A DNA stretch of 64,000 bases from Virgibacillus_F necropolis_A (GCF_044793635.1 NZ_CP084992.1:1736001-1800000), one strand, 5' to 3'; numbered from the stretch's first letter, positions 7,485-16,811 are shown. Numbers and translations are program-made. The notes: generated from the sequence alone by a model not told the origin.

Positions 7485-8612
7485 TTACCTTGAAACCAAA
7501 GTTGGAGCAGTTTCAGTGACCTTACTTATTTTTACCCCTTGATAATAATAAGTTAGTATTTCTTTGTAGCCTTTACCTTCTTTGGCCATACCGTTTGCAC
7601 CGTACTGACTCATGCCTACTCCGTGTCCATAACCCTCAGTAGTAAAAATTAAATGATCATTTTTCTTTTCTATAGTAAAGTCACTCGATCTCAATTCTAG
7701 CTTTTCTCTTACATCTCTACCTGAAAAAGTTTTATCCGCAATTTTAATTTGATCCACACGTTTGCCATCAGTCCGTGAAATTTTTAGTGACAATTTTTCA
7801 CTGCTTGGAATGTCGATTGCAAGCTCCTCTTCAACTTCTGTAATTGGTATCGTTTTTTGTTCTAAAAACTCAGGTGAATTTTTGTCCCATGGGCTTGGAA
7901 CGCTACGTAAATAAGCGAACTTGTTTGGCCAGTAATCCTCTGAGTTTTCCGTGTATCCGTTACTAGTCGAGAAAAATGCCGGCTCAATCGGCTCCTCTTT
8001 ATAGGTAAGGATTTCTCCTTTAGTTTCCGCTACTGCTTTATTAATCTTGGTCATCTTCCAATCAAAATCTGTACCCCAAATTCTTCGTAACTCCTGCTCA
8101 TCTTTGTATACCTGGTGCTGAACAGTATCGGTAACAGTAGAGTCGGCATTCTCTGGCTGATGAAGCATGTGTGACACGACATAAGTTCTAGCAGCAAGTG
8201 CCTGTGCTTTTAATGCTTCAAGTTCAAACCCTGCAGGCATTTCCGATGCTACGACACCCGCCACATATTCTTCCAACGGGATGTCCTCAACCTGTTCCGA
8301 ACTGGCACGCATCACCGCTACCGAAAATGGTGAATCGCTTGTTTTCAGCTGTGGGGTCTGCTGTTCGATTTTATCTGTAATTGCCTCCTGATCGTCCATA
8401 TGAATAAAAGGAGCTACAATAAGTGTCGGCATTATCAGTATGATCATAATCAAACTTCCAATGATCAAGAAACTTGGGCTTTTTAAAAGTGATGTAACAC
8501 CCGCGCCTTTAAAATGCTGCGATTGATTAAAATTCTGCTTATATTTAAGTGCCTTCTTTCGCTTTATATAAGCATAAGTGTTTTGTTTCCGTTTTTTAGA
8601 TGATTTGTTCAT
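7485..8612 (-). CDS. spoIID: Stage II sporulation protein D, peptidoglycan lytic transglycosylase
   Basis: 375 residues. Cuts glycan strands at the engulfing membrane together with SpoIIM and SpoIIP. A basic N-terminus precedes one membrane segment (about 47-70). The SpoIID domain shows EEYVAGVVASEMPAGFELEA with the likely catalytic glutamate E124, ALAARTYVV, and the C-terminal GYGHGVGMSQYGANGMA. AAAGGAGG lies 6 nt before the ATG. About 30 residues longer at the N-terminus than B. subtilis SpoIID. In B. subtilis murAA is its upstream neighbour; here the dpp/ykf block intervenes. Confidence 0.95.
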   Translation of the reverse strand: MNKSSKKRKQNTYAYIKRKKALKYKQNFNQSQHFKGAGVTSLLKSPSFLIIGSLIMIILIMPTLIVAPFIHMDDQEAITDKIEQQTPQLKTSDSPFSVAVMRASSEQVEDIPLEEYVAGVVASEMPAGFELEALKAQALAARTYVVSHMLHQPENADSTVTDTVQHQVYKDEQELRRIWGTDFDWKMTKINKAVAETKGEILTYKEEPIEPAFFSTSNGYTENSEDYWPNKFAYLRSVPSPWDKNSPEFLEQKTIPITEVEEELAIDIPSSEKLSLKISRTDGKRVDQIKIADKTFSGRDVREKLELRSSDFTIEKKNDHLIFTTEGYGHGVGMSQYGANGMAKEGKGYKEILTYYYQGVKISKVTETAPTLVSR

Positions 8613-8862
8613 TGATTGCCTCCTTTTGTTAAAATGGATGGTGTATGTTGGATTGGTTGCTTAGTAAAACCCGCCATATATGCCGTCTTTATAGCGAATG
8701 GCGAAGTGCAAAATCAGCAATCTCCTTCTAGTATATCTACTATTAAACGTATACATTTTTTCAAAACAATAGAACAAAAAATTGGATTTTAATGTTGGTA
8801 GTTGGTGTGGATGGAGTCGACTATTTATTGGTTTTATAACTGTCATCGCGAGGTGTATATAG

Positions 8863-8888
8863 AAAAACCGGGCATCCCCAACCCGGTC
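8863..8888 (-). terminator. Terminator of the dppA-ykf operon
   Basis: Minus-strand stem ACCGGG / CCCGGT followed by TTTTTCT, about 270 nt after the ykfC stop with the repeat array between them. Confidence 0.7.
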
Positions 8889-8970
8889 TTTAAACATGAG
8901 AACATACAGCTGTTTATCCTTGGTTTCCCTGGTAAACATAGTTATGACAGACTACTTATAAAACATTTAT

Positions 8971-9110
8971 CCTCCGATCAGCACTGATATCGGCCAATCT
9001 ACAACAATATCGGCCGTTATTAAAATATAACCGCCATTTTAAAAATATAACTGCCGATATCAAAATATAACTGCCAACTTCAAGATTTATCCGCCGATCA
9101 AAAATCTGTC
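8971..9110. repeat. Degenerate tandem array, exact 20-bp period, 7 units
   Basis: Cores CCTCCG, CGGCCA, CGGCCG, CCGCCA, CTGCCG, CTGCCA and CCGCCG begin at 8971, 8991, 9011, 9031, 9051, 9071 and 9091. Most are preceded by ATATAA, AATAT or TTTAT. Opposite orientation to the 3.8-kb array. Confidence 0.88.
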
Positions 9111-9156
9111 CTATTCCTAGTCCTACTCTCGCTCAACTAATTAAAGGTAATTCCCC

Positions 9157-10092
9157 TTATTCCACCCAGTAACGTCTGGTAGCACACAATTCTTTTTCAT
9201 AAATTGTTCCTTTTAATTCAATGATTTCAACCGATTTTCCATTAGTACGTGAATGGATCATGTTGCCATTTCCATAATAAATGCCAACATGATGTAATTT
9301 TCCTTTTCCTTCTTCATAAGCAAAAAACAATAGATCACCCGGTAAAAGATTTTCAACATCAACAGGCGCTCCCGCTTCTGCCTGATCTGATGCGTCACGT
9401 GGAATCTGATAGCCGCAAGCCTTATGTGTCGCATAACTGAAGCCCGAGCAGTCATAACCAAAGGAGCTCATGCCTCCCCAGAAATAGTCGAGATCCAAGA
9501 ATTGTTCTCCAATCTTTACGATTTCATCACCATTCTTTTTTTCCATTCCTTGTTGCGTTCCATAAATATGTACTGCCTCATTAGGCAAAAACATTGTGCC
9601 GTTAGGTGTCGCTACCTCAATCCTTTTCGGATGCTGATTCACAATAGGCAGGCATGTCATATAGCTTAATTTTACAACTTTTTCACCTTTATCCTTTTCG
9701 AGCCATGCTTTCTTCGTTATAATTGCAGCAGATTTTGGTCGATTCCAATAATCCTTTTCTACCTCTTGAAGCTGTGCCAATGGGACCCAGCCCGGGTAGC
9801 CACTTGGATCTTTTTTCGAAGGTTGTGCGGGAATTACAACATGCGCCCAATCCCCTTCGATTTCCGTGACCTGAACTACTTCTCCATATAAAAGCTGTGA
9901 TTGTACGCGGTTTTCATTACACAAAGCTGTTTTCTGTTCTTGTGTTAATTTTGTAACCCAACGGTCGATATCGGTTGGATTAGTTAGGCCCGGTTCATCA
10001 ATTCCACGTGCTGACTCCTTTGTTGTCCAAACCGTCGCAACCTGCACTGCCGTTACCCAAACTGTCCCTTCATCAAACGTTTGATTAGTCAT
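9157..10092 (-). CDS. ykfC: NlpC/P60 gamma-D-glutamyl-L-diamino acid endopeptidase, YkfC-like
   Basis: 311 residues. Two SH3-like segments (about 10-105 and 115-180) precede an NlpC/P60 papain-like domain. Catalytic cysteine C215 lies in YDCSGFSY and the histidine in LHHVGIYYGNG (about 268). No signal peptide, so it acts in the cytosol, as B. subtilis YkfC does, cutting murein peptides after gamma-D-Glu. The start codon directly abuts the ykfB stop (TAAATG), so translation is coupled. Last gene of dppA-ykfA-ykfB-ykfC. Confidence 0.9.
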   Translation of the reverse strand: MTNQTFDEGTVWVTAVQVATVWTTKESARGIDEPGLTNPTDIDRWVTKLTQEQKTALCNENRVQSQLLYGEVVQVTEIEGDWAHVVIPAQPSKKDPSGYPGWVPLAQLQEVEKDYWNRPKSAAIITKKAWLEKDKGEKVVKLSYMTCLPIVNQHPKRIEVATPNGTMFLPNEAVHIYGTQQGMEKKNGDEIVKIGEQFLDLDYFWGGMSSFGYDCSGFSYATHKACGYQIPRDASDQAEAGAPVDVENLLPGDLLFFAYEEGKGKLHHVGIYYGNGNMIHSRTNGKSVEIIELKGTIYEKELCATRRYWVE

Positions 10093-11196
10093 TTAGTCCA
10101 TCCCTTTCTGCAGAAAATCTTCCTTGAGCTTAGCTATTCCTAATCCTGGTGCATCATTTAGATGAATTTGTTTTCCCTCATATTCGATACCGCCTTCGAT
10201 TACGTCACCGGAGAGCATTAAAGGTGCGTCAAAATCAAAACGAGTGATGTTTGGCTGGCTTGCCGCGAAATTGGCTGCAGCAGTAATACCAATTTTCGTT
10301 TCTATCATACTTCCAACCATGCATTCTACGCCATACACGTCTGCTAGTTTTGCAATCTTCATTGCTTCGTGAATCCCGCCAGCCTTCATTAATTTGATGT
10401 TGATCAAATCGGCGCTGCACGTTTCTAGAATGCGTTTTGCATCTCTTGGTGAAAATACACTTTCATCGGCCATGATCATTGTATCTGTGTTGTCTGTTAC
10501 ATATTTTAACCCTTGTATATCATGCGCTTTTACAGGCTGTTCAACTAGCTCAATCGCAAGGCCACTTTGTTCCATTTCATTAATTGCCCGAACCGCTTCT
10601 TTCGGTTTCCAGCCTTGGTTCGCGTCAAGTCTAATTAATACGTCATTTCCAATCTTTTCACGGATTGCTGTGATCCGTTTGATATCTGTTGCGATTTCAT
10701 CCTTACCAACCTTCACTTTCAATACAGTAAAACCCTTCTTGCAATAATCTTCGGCATCTGCAGCCATTTGCTGTGGGCTGTTCACACTTACCGTATAATC
10801 CGTCTCAATTCGCTCATGGTATCCACCTAAATACTGTGCAAGAGGTGAATTCGCCTGTTGTGCAAGGCAATCATACAACGCTATATCAACAGCTGCTTTG
10901 GCGCTCGAATTACCCACCAATGCGGCATGTATTTTTTCAAAAATTCGTTCGCTCTGAAGCAATGATTGTCCGATTAGTTGAGGTGTTATTATTTTTGTAA
11001 CCGCATAATCAATACTCGCAAGGCTATCACCTGTAATGACATGGGTTGGAGGCGCTTCTCCAAAGCCTACAACACCATTGTCACAGGTGATCTTTACAAC
11101 AACTGTTTCAGCAACCGTTACCGTCCTTAGTGCTGTTTTGAATGGTGTATGCAACGGCACAGCGAGATTAAGAGTTTCGATTTTTTCGATGATCAT
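10093..11196 (-). CDS. ykfB: L-Ala-D/L-Glu epimerase YkfB
   Basis: 367 residues, enolase superfamily (muconate lactonising subgroup). Interconverts L-Ala-D-Glu and L-Ala-L-Glu so that the murein dipeptide can be hydrolysed. The catalytic lysine pair is KVKVG (K160, K162) and NIKLMKAGG (about K268); metal ligands fall in DANQGW, EQPV and ADES. Length equals B. subtilis YkfB. Its place between an LD-carboxypeptidase and an NlpC enzyme supports the substrate assignment over other enolase-superfamily roles. Confidence 0.93.
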   Translation of the reverse strand: MIIEKIETLNLAVPLHTPFKTALRTVTVAETVVVKITCDNGVVGFGEAPPTHVITGDSLASIDYAVTKIITPQLIGQSLLQSERIFEKIHAALVGNSSAKAAVDIALYDCLAQQANSPLAQYLGGYHERIETDYTVSVNSPQQMAADAEDYCKKGFTVLKVKVGKDEIATDIKRITAIREKIGNDVLIRLDANQGWKPKEAVRAINEMEQSGLAIELVEQPVKAHDIQGLKYVTDNTDTMIMADESVFSPRDAKRILETCSADLINIKLMKAGGIHEAMKIAKLADVYGVECMVGSMIETKIGITAAANFAASQPNITRFDFDAPLMLSGDVIEGGIEYEGKQIHLNDAPGLGIAKLKEDFLQKGMD

Positions 11197-11218
11197 TTTT
11201 CCGCCTACTTTCTACTGT

Positions 11219-11258
11219 GTCTGGTTCTAGCGCCCATATGTCGCTTCCGCTTTTCTAA
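11219..11258. repeat. Short copy of the dispersed 3' hairpin repeat
   Basis: CTAGCGCCCATATG ... CGCTTCCGCTTTTCTAATG fills the ykfA-ykfB gap. It is a minimal version of the hairpin family seen at many gene ends here, and it reaches the ykfA stop. Confidence 0.5.
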
Positions 11259-12175
11259 TGTACTCCTGGATCAATTTTTACTATTTTATCATATGTAGAC
11301 ATTGTTGCTCTAGTGCCTAATGGTATAGCTAAATGTGGTTGGCAATGCCCTATTTTAAAGCCCGACATGACAGGGATTGATAGATTGTTAAAATAATCTT
11401 GAAAGACTTGTTCCAATGATAAGGATGCCTTCTCTTTCTTAGGCTCCGCATTTGAAAAGTCTCCGACAAGAATACCAGCTGCATCCGCTAACTTACCCGC
11501 CTGCTTTAGCTGGTTTAGCATGCCATCCACCCTATATGGCTCCTCATCTACGTCTTCTATCAACAACATTTTTCCTTTTGTATCGATTTCATATGGAGTT
11601 CCAACTGCACTTGCCAGTAACGATAAATTACCTCCGACAATTGGTGCTGTTGCATTTCCATGATTGATGACCTCGAGCTTTGAGGCAATTTGTGAATAAA
11701 TGAGAGTTGTCGGCTGGAATAGTTGATCAAATTGTTTTAAAGATAAGTCCAGAAAACTATCTTTGCCCACGTCAGAAGCGAGCATTGACCCATGAAACGT
11801 TACGAGCCCAGTAGCCTGGTGGATCGCTGTATGTAAAAAGGTAATATCACTATAGCCCCACATAATTTTTGGATTATGTTTGATCATATCAAAGTCAATA
11901 TCTTGCGCAATTCGTCCTGTTCCATATCCTCCGCAAGCAAAAATAATTGCCTTAATCGTTGGATCCGCGAACATGTCGTGCAGGTCACTTAGCCGCTCGT
12001 CATCTGTTCCGGCTAAATAGCCATGGACCTTTTTTATTTTCTTTCCAAGTACGACGCTGAGTCCCATTTTTTCAAAAACAGGAATAGCACGATTCAAGTT
12101 TGCTAGATTTGGTGGACTAGCCGGTGCGATGACACCGATTGTATCACCTGATTGAAGCCGTTGTGGTCGTAGCAT
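11255..12175 (-). CDS. ykfA: Murein peptide LD-carboxypeptidase (S66 family), YkfA-like
   Basis: 306 residues. Removes the terminal D-Ala from cytosolic tetrapeptides. S66 family features: nucleophile S109 in WGYSDIT, a glutamate in EDVDEEPYRVD and the histidine in GFKIGHCQPHLAIPLG. No signal peptide. Belongs to the dppA-ykfABC set; LdcA from other species is the nearest alternative name and has the same activity. Confidence 0.9.
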   Translation of the reverse strand: MLRPQRLQSGDTIGVIAPASPPNLANLNRAIPVFEKMGLSVVLGKKIKKVHGYLAGTDDERLSDLHDMFADPTIKAIIFACGGYGTGRIAQDIDFDMIKHNPKIMWGYSDITFLHTAIHQATGLVTFHGSMLASDVGKDSFLDLSLKQFDQLFQPTTLIYSQIASKLEVINHGNATAPIVGGNLSLLASAVGTPYEIDTKGKMLLIEDVDEEPYRVDGMLNQLKQAGKLADAAGILVGDFSNAEPKKEKASLSLEQVFQDYFNNLSIPVMSGFKIGHCQPHLAIPLGTRATMSTYDKIVKIDPGVH

Positions 12176-12389
12176 GGTTTGCCCTCCTTTTTGGGTATTA
12201 AGATATCCGCCATTCCAGATCCACAGGAAATTTACTGTTCCTTGAGTTGTTTAATGGATGGCCCAAAATCAAAGTTGCGGTTGATTTTGAGAAGGGAAGG
12301 AATTGCAGGTAGCAGAATATTAAGGCATGACGATGATCCAAACGTTAGGATCATCATCGGAAACCTTTTAACACATAATGTAGCATCTT
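12176..12389. other. Gap dppA-ykfA with a hairpin; transporter genes absent
   Basis: In B. subtilis the dppBCDE transporter genes lie between dppA and ykfA. Here only 214 bp remain. They contain a strong hairpin GATGATCC / GGATCATC (12332-12355) and one ATATCCGCC repeat unit near 12207. No transporter fragment is recognisable. Confidence 0.55.
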
Positions 12390-13214
12390 CTATGAAAAGG
12401 ACGTACGCATCGCTAGCTCCGTCATTACAAGCATTGCTTGATACGCTTCTAAAATATCCTTTGCTTCAAATTTTACGATTGTAGTTCCAGGCTCAATCGT
12501 TGTCCCGGGCATTAAATTTGCCCATTCTGCTTGCCCATAATTTGAGAACTCAATTTTCAACGTTGGATTTTCTGGCGGTGTTAAAGGTTTAACATTGTGC
12601 CGGTTTTCCAGAGCCTGTGTTACTTTTTCGGTTAAAAGTTCCCCAGCTTTTTTTGGTGTGAGGCTTTTGACAGATGACCTTGAAACGGTTTGTTTAACCG
12701 CGGCAGTTGTAACATTAGGTATTAGTTCTTCAGCTTCCTTTGCCGCCTGGTCGTCACCTGCAACCATAAGAATTGGCACCCCATAATGTCCTGCAACATA
12801 TGCATTTAACCCGAGTTCACCAATTGGTTTATCATTGATGAAAAAATTCCTGACCGCGTGAATCATGGCATGCGACATGACACCGAATTGACCTGCTCTA
12901 GCATGGTATCCTACAAACATTGCTCCCTCGTAAGAGTCATCAAATCCTTGCATCATAGAGAACGGTTTGACATCACCTGTAATTAACAGTGCATCTGGAT
13001 GCAGTTGGTCGATCAATAGGTTGTTCATTTTTGAATGGCTGTCATTAATAACTATTTCAGAGCACCCGAATTTATACCCCGCATCAATTACATAATTCGT
13101 TTCGTCAGTCATAATTTTACGTCCCCGGTCATAATTATGTTTGTTGGAATCCACATATGTGTCATCAGGTAATCCTGTAATCCCTTCCATGTCTACTGAT
13201 ATATATAGTTTCAT
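12390..13214 (-). CDS. dppA: D-aminopeptidase DppA (M55 family)
   Basis: 274 residues, the same length as B. subtilis DppA, a zinc-dependent decameric D-aminopeptidase acting on D-Ala-D-Ala and similar peptides. The N-terminus MKLYISVDMEGITG carries metal ligands D8 and E10; GYHARAG and VAGDDQA are also characteristic. A TTG at 13229 reads through the ribosome site, so the ATG at 13214, 7 nt after GGGAGG, is the start. First gene of the murein-peptide block. Confidence 0.93.
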   Translation of the reverse strand: MKLYISVDMEGITGLPDDTYVDSNKHNYDRGRKIMTDETNYVIDAGYKFGCSEIVINDSHSKMNNLLIDQLHPDALLITGDVKPFSMMQGFDDSYEGAMFVGYHARAGQFGVMSHAMIHAVRNFFINDKPIGELGLNAYVAGHYGVPILMVAGDDQAAKEAEELIPNVTTAAVKQTVSRSSVKSLTPKKAGELLTEKVTQALENRHNVKPLTPPENPTLKIEFSNYGQAEWANLMPGTTIEPGTTIVKFEAKDILEAYQAMLVMTELAMRTSFS

Positions 13215-13474
13215 AACTAATCCTCCCAAGTTTTATATTAAATGCTATATATTTAGACTATAGTAAAAATAGTTATTTTTCTATGAATATAATAATAAAA
13301 AATTGGTAATACTAAACTTAAAGGCGTAAGTGGCCGTAATTGCCGTATGACCTGTATGGCGCCGTATGAGATATAGGAAACACGAAAAGCGTTAGCGATT
13401 CGATGTTGACTTATCGTAAGGAGGAGTCAGAAGGGCACTAGGCAATGGCCACTGTAGCTAGATATATAAATGTA
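13215..13474. repeat. Intergenic structured repeat upstream of dppA
   Basis: No gene. At about 13328-13452 an outer stem AGTGGCC / GGCCACT encloses GGAAACACGAAAAGCG and GATTCGATGTTGAC and TTATCGTAAGGAGGAG. The same internal blocks recur at 32050-32112 and, reversed, at 15740-15800. The dppA promoter must lie left of it. Confidence 0.65.
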
Positions 13475-13510
13475 CAAAAAACAGATGAAGCATATAATAG
13501 CTTCACCTGT
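13475..13510 (-). terminator. Terminator of murAA
   Basis: Minus-strand stem ACAGGTGAAGC / GCTTCATCTGT followed by six T, 17 nt after the stop. Confidence 0.9.
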
Positions 13511-13527
13511 TGGGGTTACGTATAAGA

Positions 13528-14850
13528 TTATTTCGTTACCATTGAGTTATGATTAGTACTTTCCTGTTGAAACGTATCAACTACATCGCCATTTTCATCA
13601 ACACGTTCGATGTCTGCACCTAATGATGCAAGTTTTCCTGCAAAATCAACATATCCACGATCAAGATGCTTTAATTCAGTCACACGGGTAAATCCTTCTG
13701 CTCTGAGGCCAGCAATAATTAACGCTGCCGCAGCACGCAAATCAGTTGCCGCTACTTCAGCACCTTGTAAATCTGTAAGGCCTTCAATAATAACACTTCG
13801 ACCTTCAATTCTCATTTTTGCATTCATACGACGAAATTCTTCTACATGCATGAACCTGTTTTCAAAAACCGTTTCCGTAATAACACTTGTACCTTCTGCG
13901 CATAGCATAAGTGCCATCATTTGTGATTGCATATCAGTTGGGAATCCTGGGTGTGGTAACGTCTTAATGTCTGTTGCTTTTAACACTTTCGGACCAATAA
14001 CACGAATTCCATTATCCTCATCCTGCACAATTACGTCCATTTCCTCTAGTTTCGAAATTACCGAACGTAAATGTTCGCTTACAGCATTCTCTATCAAAAC
14101 ATTTCCACCAGTAACTGCTGCTGCAACCATGAATGATCCAGCTTCTACTCGATCCGGGATAATAGGATGTTCTGTACCATAAAGATACTCAACACCTTCA
14201 ATACGGATTGTTTCTGTTCCAGCTCCAACGATTTTAGCGCCCATTTTATTTAGATAGTTAGCAAGGTCAACTATTTCAGGTTCTTTTGCACAGTTTTCAA
14301 GTATCGTTTTTCCGTCCGCTAATGCAGCTGCCATCATAATATTTTCAGTTGCACCAACACTTGGTACATCCAGGTATATTTTTGCACCTTTCAGACGACC
14401 AGAAACATTTGCCTCAACAAAGCCATTGCCAACATGCACACTTGCACCCATTGCTTCAAATCCTTTTAAATGCAAATCAATAGGACGTGAACCAATTGCG
14501 CATCCTCCAGGCATTGCAACCTTCGCATGACCATAACGTGTGAGGAGCGGTCCTAATACCAATACAGATGCACGCATTTTACGAACATATTCAAACGGAG
14601 CCTCCGTTTTTAATTGTTGCGACGCGTCCACTGTAACTGTATTATTTTCAAACTGTACATCAGCATTCATATTTCGTATAACCTCATTGATGGTGTATAC
14701 GTCTGCAAGAGTTGGAACATCTGTAATTACACTCTTTCCTTCACTTGCTAAAATACTTGCGGCGATAACAGGAAGAACAGCATTTTTAGCACCTTCAACC
14801 TTAACAGTACCATTTAATTGACTCCCACCGCGTACGATGATCTTATCCAT
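13528..14850 (-). CDS. murAA: UDP-N-acetylglucosamine 1-carboxyvinyltransferase 1
   Basis: 440 residues. First committed step of peptidoglycan synthesis: transfers enolpyruvate from PEP to UDP-GlcNAc. K22 in GAKNAVLP and the catalytic cysteine C117 in MPGGCAIGSRPID are present, so it should be sensitive to fosfomycin. The downstream spoIID and upstream ywmB identify it as the MurAA copy; a second enzyme, MurAB, is at 44.0-45.3 kb. It has about 15 extra C-terminal residues. Confidence 0.96.
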   Translation of the reverse strand: MDKIIVRGGSQLNGTVKVEGAKNAVLPVIAASILASEGKSVITDVPTLADVYTINEVIRNMNADVQFENNTVTVDASQQLKTEAPFEYVRKMRASVLVLGPLLTRYGHAKVAMPGGCAIGSRPIDLHLKGFEAMGASVHVGNGFVEANVSGRLKGAKIYLDVPSVGATENIMMAAALADGKTILENCAKEPEIVDLANYLNKMGAKIVGAGTETIRIEGVEYLYGTEHPIIPDRVEAGSFMVAAAVTGGNVLIENAVSEHLRSVISKLEEMDVIVQDEDNGIRVIGPKVLKATDIKTLPHPGFPTDMQSQMMALMLCAEGTSVITETVFENRFMHVEEFRRMNAKMRIEGRSVIIEGLTDLQGAEVAATDLRAAAALIIAGLRAEGFTRVTELKHLDRGYVDFAGKLASLGADIERVDENGDVVDTFQQESTNHNSMVTK

Positions 14851-14883
14851 AATCCAATCTCCTTATGTTCCAATTTCACTATA

Positions 14884-15603
14884 TTAATATTCAGTAATCA
14901 GGATAGGTGTTCCTACCGTCACTTTTGTTTCTCCATTTGTAGTATTCGTAATTGCAATATTTACATTCACGGGATTCCCTAAAATCGTGAATTTTTGTTG
15001 CCATGATGGTGTATACCCGTAAATTACTTTTTTATTCATCGATTCTTCAACATTGTCAGTTTGTGTTGAAATGTGTTGAATTTGCAACTTTTCTTTTAAC
15101 AAATCAACTAAATACACACCTTTAATTATACCATCACTCACAGTTGTCAGACAAGCAAATTTTGTTGAACGGTTTGTGAAATATTGTTGAAGGATTGATT
15201 CTTGCAACTCCAAATATCTACTTTTTACAGCCTCACTCCAATTATCACCCGATATCACAGAAATAAGTTCAGGTTTATAATTACTATTTTTTGGAATGAC
15301 AATACTATAATTTTCGACAATACCTGCATTTTTTTGTACGTTCCTAAATGTGTATTTTATAATATTTTCATCTTCAGAATAAGAGTCTATATAACTATCT
15401 TTAAATTGTTTAATAAAACCTAGTAATCTATCTTTTGGCATATTTTCTTTAAATGTCACTTGCCACTTATCTATCTCCAGGTTCGACTCAATAGTTAAAT
15501 CCGCAAGATTGGTCATTTCGTCCTGTGTAATCAGTTTATTATGTGCCGATACCTGGTTTGTCATACATAATATTAGTATAAAAATAAATGCTATTTTTCT
15601 CAT
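14884..15603 (-). CDS. ywmB: YwmB family protein (TATA-box-like fold), secreted or membrane anchored
   Basis: 239 residues with a short N-terminal signal-like segment (KIAFIFILILCMTNQVSA, 3-20). I recognise the family mainly from position: ywmB precedes murAA in B. subtilis. The C-terminal GYTPSWQQKFTILGNPVNVN fits it. No enzymatic motif seen and no function is established. Confidence 0.8.
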   Translation of the reverse strand: MRKIAFIFILILCMTNQVSAHNKLITQDEMTNLADLTIESNLEIDKWQVTFKENMPKDRLLGFIKQFKDSYIDSYSEDENIIKYTFRNVQKNAGIVENYSIVIPKNSNYKPELISVISGDNWSEAVKSRYLELQESILQQYFTNRSTKFACLTTVSDGIIKGVYLVDLLKEKLQIQHISTQTDNVEESMNKKVIYGYTPSWQQKFTILGNPVNVNIAITNTTNGETKVTVGTPILITEY

Positions 15604-15708
15604 AAAAAAACATCCCCCTTGTCAATCTATATATCTAGTATGAACAAGAGGAATGAAAAAAATACTGTATTAAATTTGATTGAAGGCAATGAAAGTATAA
15701 ATGAAAGT

Positions 15709-15866
15709 CTGTCTAGCTCCAGCGCCCAGCGCCTAGTGGACTTCCTTCACCTCCGTACGATAAGTCAACATCGGTTCGCTTTAGCTCACCGTGTTTCCTT
15801 TATCTCCTTCGGTTCAGTCCAGTCCATACGTCGCTTAACGGGCGCTTTCGCTTTTCTTAACATCCA
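15709..15866. repeat. Structured repeat between ywmB and ywzB
   Basis: Ends AGCGCCC / GGGCGCT pair across 140 bp. The interior, read on the minus strand, matches the elements at 13.3 and 32.0 kb (GGAAACACG, ACCGATGTTGACTTATCG, GGAGG). The right end is CGCTTTTCTT, close to the ywzB stop. Confidence 0.7.
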
Positions 15867-15870
15867 ATTT

Positions 15871-16101
15871 TTAAAACAAATATGTTAGGTTTTGTGACCA
15901 GTTAAGAAAGTCAAGGAAGAAGCGACTTACGCCAGATCCAATAACGATCGTTACAAACAACAATAAAATCCTCGCTTCTAATGCACGACCCTTACGTATG
16001 AGCGGATCAAAATTAATTGTTTGCATCACATGCCATGTAATCGCGATAAAAATTAAATGTGAAAGCATACTAGTAATTGCTAGTTGTCCAAATGAAAACA
16101 T
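15871..16101 (-). CDS. ywzB: DUF1146 membrane protein YwzB
   Basis: 76 residues with two hydrophobic segments (about 6-27 and 45-65). The arrangement and length match the DUF1146 family, which sits just downstream of atpC in Bacillus. Function unknown. It has its own gap of 300 bp from atpC with a terminator between, so it need not be part of the atp transcript. The ATG has AAGGAGAGA upstream. Confidence 0.85.
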   Translation of the reverse strand: MFSFGQLAITSMLSHLIFIAITWHVMQTINFDPLIRKGRALEARILLLFVTIVIGSGVSRFFLDFLNWSQNLTYLF

Positions 16102-16371
16102 TATTTTCTCTCCTTCTAAGTGAATGATACCCTAAATCCGTACTATATATTTCCCATTGCTACTTTGCCATTATTAAATAAAAATGTCAACGAAATGGAG
16201 ATGTCTGCGCAGGAATAAATGTGTAGAAAGTGGGGGGATTATTGTCGATATTTCCCGGGGAATATTTATCGTGTAACTCCAAATTTCGAGTGGATACCTT
16301 ATCCTTTGTAAAGTAGATCATTGGATATTTAAATAACGTGATAATAACTGGCCAATAGTCAACTTTTTAAT
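16102..16371. other. Intergenic gap ywzB-atpC
   Basis: Nothing recognisable beyond the ywzB ribosome site; A/T-rich sequence without repeat units. Confidence 0.5.
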
Positions 16372-16411
16372 AATAAAAAGCCTCTCACAACATAAGTTAT
16401 AAGAGACTTTT
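16372..16411 (-). terminator. Terminator of the atp operon
   Basis: Minus-strand imperfect stem AGTCTCTTATAAC / GTTGTGAGAGGCT followed by TTTTTATT, 5 nt past the atpC stop. Confidence 0.85.
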
Positions 16412-16415
16412 CATG

Positions 16416-16811
16416 CTAACGAGCGATGTCCAATCGGTTCATTGCTCGTTTGAGTGCTAATTCTGCCCGTTGGAAGTCGATATCGTTTTGTTTGGTTTGT
16501 AGGCGTTGTTCTGCGCGCGTTTTTGATTCTTTGGCGCGTTCTACATCAATTTCAGTAGGTGTTTCCGCAGATTGAGCAAGTATTGTCACTTTATCTGGGC
16601 GCACCTCAAGAAATCCACCACTGACAGCAACTCGTTCCACATCATTTCCGCGCTTTAAACGTACAGCACTTATGGATAGTGGAGCGACTAAAGGGATGTG
16701 TCCTGGAAGAATACCAAGCTCCCCAAATTCTGCTTTACAGCTTACCATTTCAAAACTATCTTCCATTACTGGACCATCAGGAGTAACAACACTCACAGTT
16801 AGTGTTTTCAA
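16416..16811 (-). CDS. atpC: ATP synthase F1 subunit epsilon
   Basis: 131 residues: beta-sandwich with GELGILPGHIPLVAPL (about 30-45) and a C-terminal helical hairpin that can inhibit ATP hydrolysis. The frame stays open upstream, but the family begins at the TTG codon (MKTLTVSVVTPDGPV), which lies 5 nt from GGAGGGG; I use that. Last gene of atpIBEFHAGDC. Confidence 0.95.
   Translation of the reverse strand: MKTLTVSVVTPDGPVMEDSFEMVSCKAEFGELGILPGHIPLVAPLSISAVRLKRGNDVERVAVSGGFLEVRPDKVTILAQSAETPTEIDVERAKESKTRAEQRLQTKQNDIDFQRAELALKRAMNRLDIAR

Larger units (their letters stand above)
8613..9156. other. Intergenic gap spoIID-ykfC
   Basis: No gene. It contains the spoIID promoter region, a terminator and a 20-bp array, each listed separately. 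The minus-strand open frame at 8661-8939 has no ribosome site and no family resemblance. Confidence 0.6.

Noticed and set aside
8661..8939. 92-codon minus-strand frame in the spoIID-ykfC gap
   Set aside because: Crosses a clear terminator and part of the intergenic region; no homology or ribosome site.
12179..12484. 101-codon plus-strand frame in the dppA-ykfA gap
   Set aside because: Overlaps the dppA end antisense and contains a hairpin; no supporting signal.
13601..14200. Long plus-strand frames opposite murAA and other core genes
   Set aside because: Antisense shadows of strongly conserved genes, with Ser/Thr-rich compositions typical of reverse frames.
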